Below are positions 62,281 through 64,000 of a stretch of 64,000 nucleotides of DNA, piece after piece. The DNA comes from JBGTGT01 sp051439375. GTDB lineage: Bacteria > Cyanobacteriota > Cyanobacteriia > Cyanobacteriales > Microcystaceae. Where the stretch lies: positions 17,319-81,318 of the forward strand of contig JBFRWB010000246.1 of assembly GCA_051439375.1 (NCBI GenBank), written 5' to 3'. A program made the position numbers and the translations under genes. Under the pieces are notes generated by a model that was not told where the DNA came from, did not search any database, and saw nothing but the letters and a program-made list of their open reading frames with translations. Numbering within the stretch: the stretch's first letter is position 1; each line of letters begins with the position of its first letter.

Positions 62281-64000
62281 ATGCAATGGTATCCCATTAG
62301 CCTATTTTCTCTCTCTCTTGTTGTCACCACAGCCATTCATTGGTCGTTCAATCAGTCTCCTTCCTTTTTCACCCCTTCTGCATTGTACGGCCAAAAAGTA
62401 GCGATCGCAGCCTCAAAGACCACAGGAAATCGCATTATTCTCAACGGAAGAGAATTCCCCATTGCATGGACAACATGGAACAATGGAAATCAAACCTATT
62501 TAGGAATTAGTGACCTTGGGGCAAAGGAATTATTAGGATTAGACTTAATAGATGGAAATTCTAGCAATTCTCAACTGATTCAATGGTATTCAAGCGAAGA
62601 ACAAAAAAACATTCCCCTCGAAGTTCGATTACAAGGTTCTCATCGTTACCTCAATGTTAGCAACTTATTAGAAGTAATTGGCATAAAATGGTCAATCCAA
62701 GGTAATAAATTAAACTTATCTGTCCCTACTGCTCAAATTACCAACTTACGCCAAGGAAATCAAACATGGGGGCAACGAATTGTTATTGATTTAGATCGTC
62801 CTACGGTTTGGCAAGTTAGTCAAAACAAAACCGAAGGAGTCGTCATGATAGAAGGAGTCACCTCTCCTTCCCTTCTCAGTCAATTTCCCTATCAACCCAC
62901 CCAACCCAAAACCAATCTAGACGAAGATGATCTCGGTAGTGGGAATCCAGAGATTACTGCATCATCCCTAGTCAGCGTAGAAAATAGCGGTTCACTAAGT
63001 AAAATTCGGATAAACCTTCCAACTTCTCAAGGCTTGCGAGTATTTAGCGTTAATAACCCCCCTCGTATTGTCATTGATGTTCGTCCCGACTATGCCCCCT
63101 TACGCAATATTACATGGCAAAAAGATATTCGCTGGAAACAACAACAGATTACATTAGGAAGCGATACCTTTCCCGTCACATGGTTAGAAATTGATCCTAA
63201 ATCACCACAAATCTCTATTAAACCCATTACCAGCGCATCTAATAGCCTTGAAGGACTTACCCCTTTAGTTACCATGGCCAGAGTCTCCAATGCGACGGCT
63301 GCTATTAATGGAGGCTTTTTTAATCGTAATAATAAACTTCCCTTGGGGGCGATTCGACGGGATAATCAATGGTTATCGAGTCCTATTTTAAACCGAGGTG
63401 TGATCGCATGGGATGAGCAGGGAAATGTTAAAATGGCTCGTCTTGGTTGGCAAGAAACGGTAAAAGTGGGTAATGGACGACAATTCCCTATTTTATTTCT
63501 CAATAGTGCTTATTTACAGGCTGGACTTTCCCGTTATAGCCCTGCATGGGGAACAAGTTACATTCCCTTAACCGATGGGGAAGCTGTCATTACTGTACAA
63601 AATAACCAAGTAACTCGGCAAGATCGGGGAAATAAAGCAGGAACATTGCGCTTTACTATTCCAAAAGATGGTTATTTAATTGTTATTCGTAAAAACGCCG
63701 TTGCTTTATCAGCGTTTCCCGTTGGGACAACGTTAACCTTAAATGAACGAACGAATCCGCCAGAGATGGGCAAATTTCCCCATATCATCGGAGCCGGCCC
63801 CTTATTGTTACAAAATGGTCGTATTGTCTTAAATGCACAAGCTGAGACATTTAGTAAAGCCTTTCAAGCTCAAAAAGCCTCTCGAAGTGCGATCGCAGTT
63901 GATAAGCGAGGAAATTTAATGATTGTAGCAGTTCATCATCGGATTGGTGGTAAAGGGGCAAGTTTAGATGAATTTGCTCAACTTTTGCAACGTATTGGTG
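62281..64000 (+). CDS. Secreted phosphodiester-glycosidase (NAGPA) family protein, cut by the window end
   Basis: The reading frame from ATG 62281 is open for 573 codons to the last base, so the gene is incomplete. An N-terminal hydrophobic signal (residues 5-20, ISLFSLSLVVTTAIHW) is followed by a copper-amine-oxidase-N-like/AMIN-like beta region (NRIILNGREFPI, RIVIDLDRPTVWQV). From about residue 325 comes the phosphodiester glycosidase core (ATAAINGGFFNRNNKLPLGA, IIGAGPLLLQNGR). This family cleaves GlcNAc phosphodiesters or related glycans; cyanobacterial members are uncharacterised. Envelope location is expected. Confidence 0.82.
   Translation, partial: MQWYPISLFSLSLVVTTAIHWSFNQSPSFFTPSALYGQKVAIAASKTTGNRIILNGREFPIAWTTWNNGNQTYLGISDLGAKELLGLDLIDGNSSNSQLIQWYSSEEQKNIPLEVRLQGSHRYLNVSNLLEVIGIKWSIQGNKLNLSVPTAQITNLRQGNQTWGQRIVIDLDRPTVWQVSQNKTEGVVMIEGVTSPSLLSQFPYQPTQPKTNLDEDDLGSGNPEITASSLVSVENSGSLSKIRINLPTSQGLRVFSVNNPPRIVIDVRPDYAPLRNITWQKDIRWKQQQITLGSDTFPVTWLEIDPKSPQISIKPITSASNSLEGLTPLVTMARVSNATAAINGGFFNRNNKLPLGAIRRDNQWLSSPILNRGVIAWDEQGNVKMARLGWQETVKVGNGRQFPILFLNSAYLQAGLSRYSPAWGTSYIPLTDGEAVITVQNNQVTRQDRGNKAGTLRFTIPKDGYLIVIRKNAVALSAFPVGTTLTLNERTNPPEMGKFPHIIGAGPLLLQNGRIVLNAQAETFSKAFQAQKASRSAIAVDKRGNLMIVAVHHRIGGKGASLDEFAQLLQRIG

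Overview
The window is chromosomal DNA of a unicellular, probably Crocosphaera/Cyanothece/Rippkaea-type cyanobacterium. The evidence is a CyanoQ (PsbQ) lipoprotein, glucose-phosphate-specific phosphoglucomutase, FutA-type iron-binding protein, several cyanobacteria-only families (DUF3598, DUF4912, DUF7682-type), an AT-rich base composition, and frequent HIP1 octamers (GCGATCGC, e.g. 6285, 8259, 15968). The genus is inference. No rRNA, tRNA or CRISPR array was seen.

Layout. 1-10.7 kb: a type IV pilus chemosensory cluster (tail of a PilG-like gene, pilH, pilI, pilJ, a small unknown gene, then a CheA-type hybrid kinase, pilL). It is interrupted by an inverted iron-binding protein gene and followed directly by purL. 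10.7-14.1 kb: an iron-box-preceded flavoprotein, a polytopic membrane protein, a short broken reading frame and rpiB. 14.2-19.1 kb: the pilus assembly operon pilM-N-O-Q on the minus strand, so signalling and assembly genes for the same machine lie within 20 kb. 19.4-30.2 kb: mixed housekeeping genes (SGNH hydrolase, Mla/TGD-type ATPase, psbQ, ferritin, sirohydrochlorin chelatase, ribonuclease Z, NYN nuclease, prs).

30.2-38 kb is a rearranged accessory stretch around mfd. Three copies of the mfd 3' end flank a pentapeptide-repeat gene and a beheaded PIN-domain gene, and a one-piece restriction-modification enzyme follows. 38.2-42.4 kb: nucleotide-sugar genes (UDP-glucuronate decarboxylase, UDP-glucose dehydrogenase) and leuA, then a hairpin-rich leader that may encode a small RNA. 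42.7-47.6 kb: a DUF4912 protein with about 30 heptapeptide repeats, a TPR lipoprotein and a membrane-anchored NACHT NTPase. 48.4-48.9 kb is a mosaic of small dispersed repeats. 48.9-56.7 kb: a secreted von Willebrand A protein with a sorting-like tail, a LivF-type ATPase, ferredoxin, DUF3598, YggT, glycosyltransferase, DUF4126 and pgm.

56.8-62.2 kb is a second accessory island. It holds an antitoxin-like orphan, a two-gene operon of an AAA/STAND-type ATPase and a 990-residue TPR protein, and the remnant of a C5 cytosine methyltransferase with an internal deletion. The ATPase-TPR pair is the best candidate for an undescribed conflict or defence system. The window ends inside a secreted phosphodiester-glycosidase-family gene.
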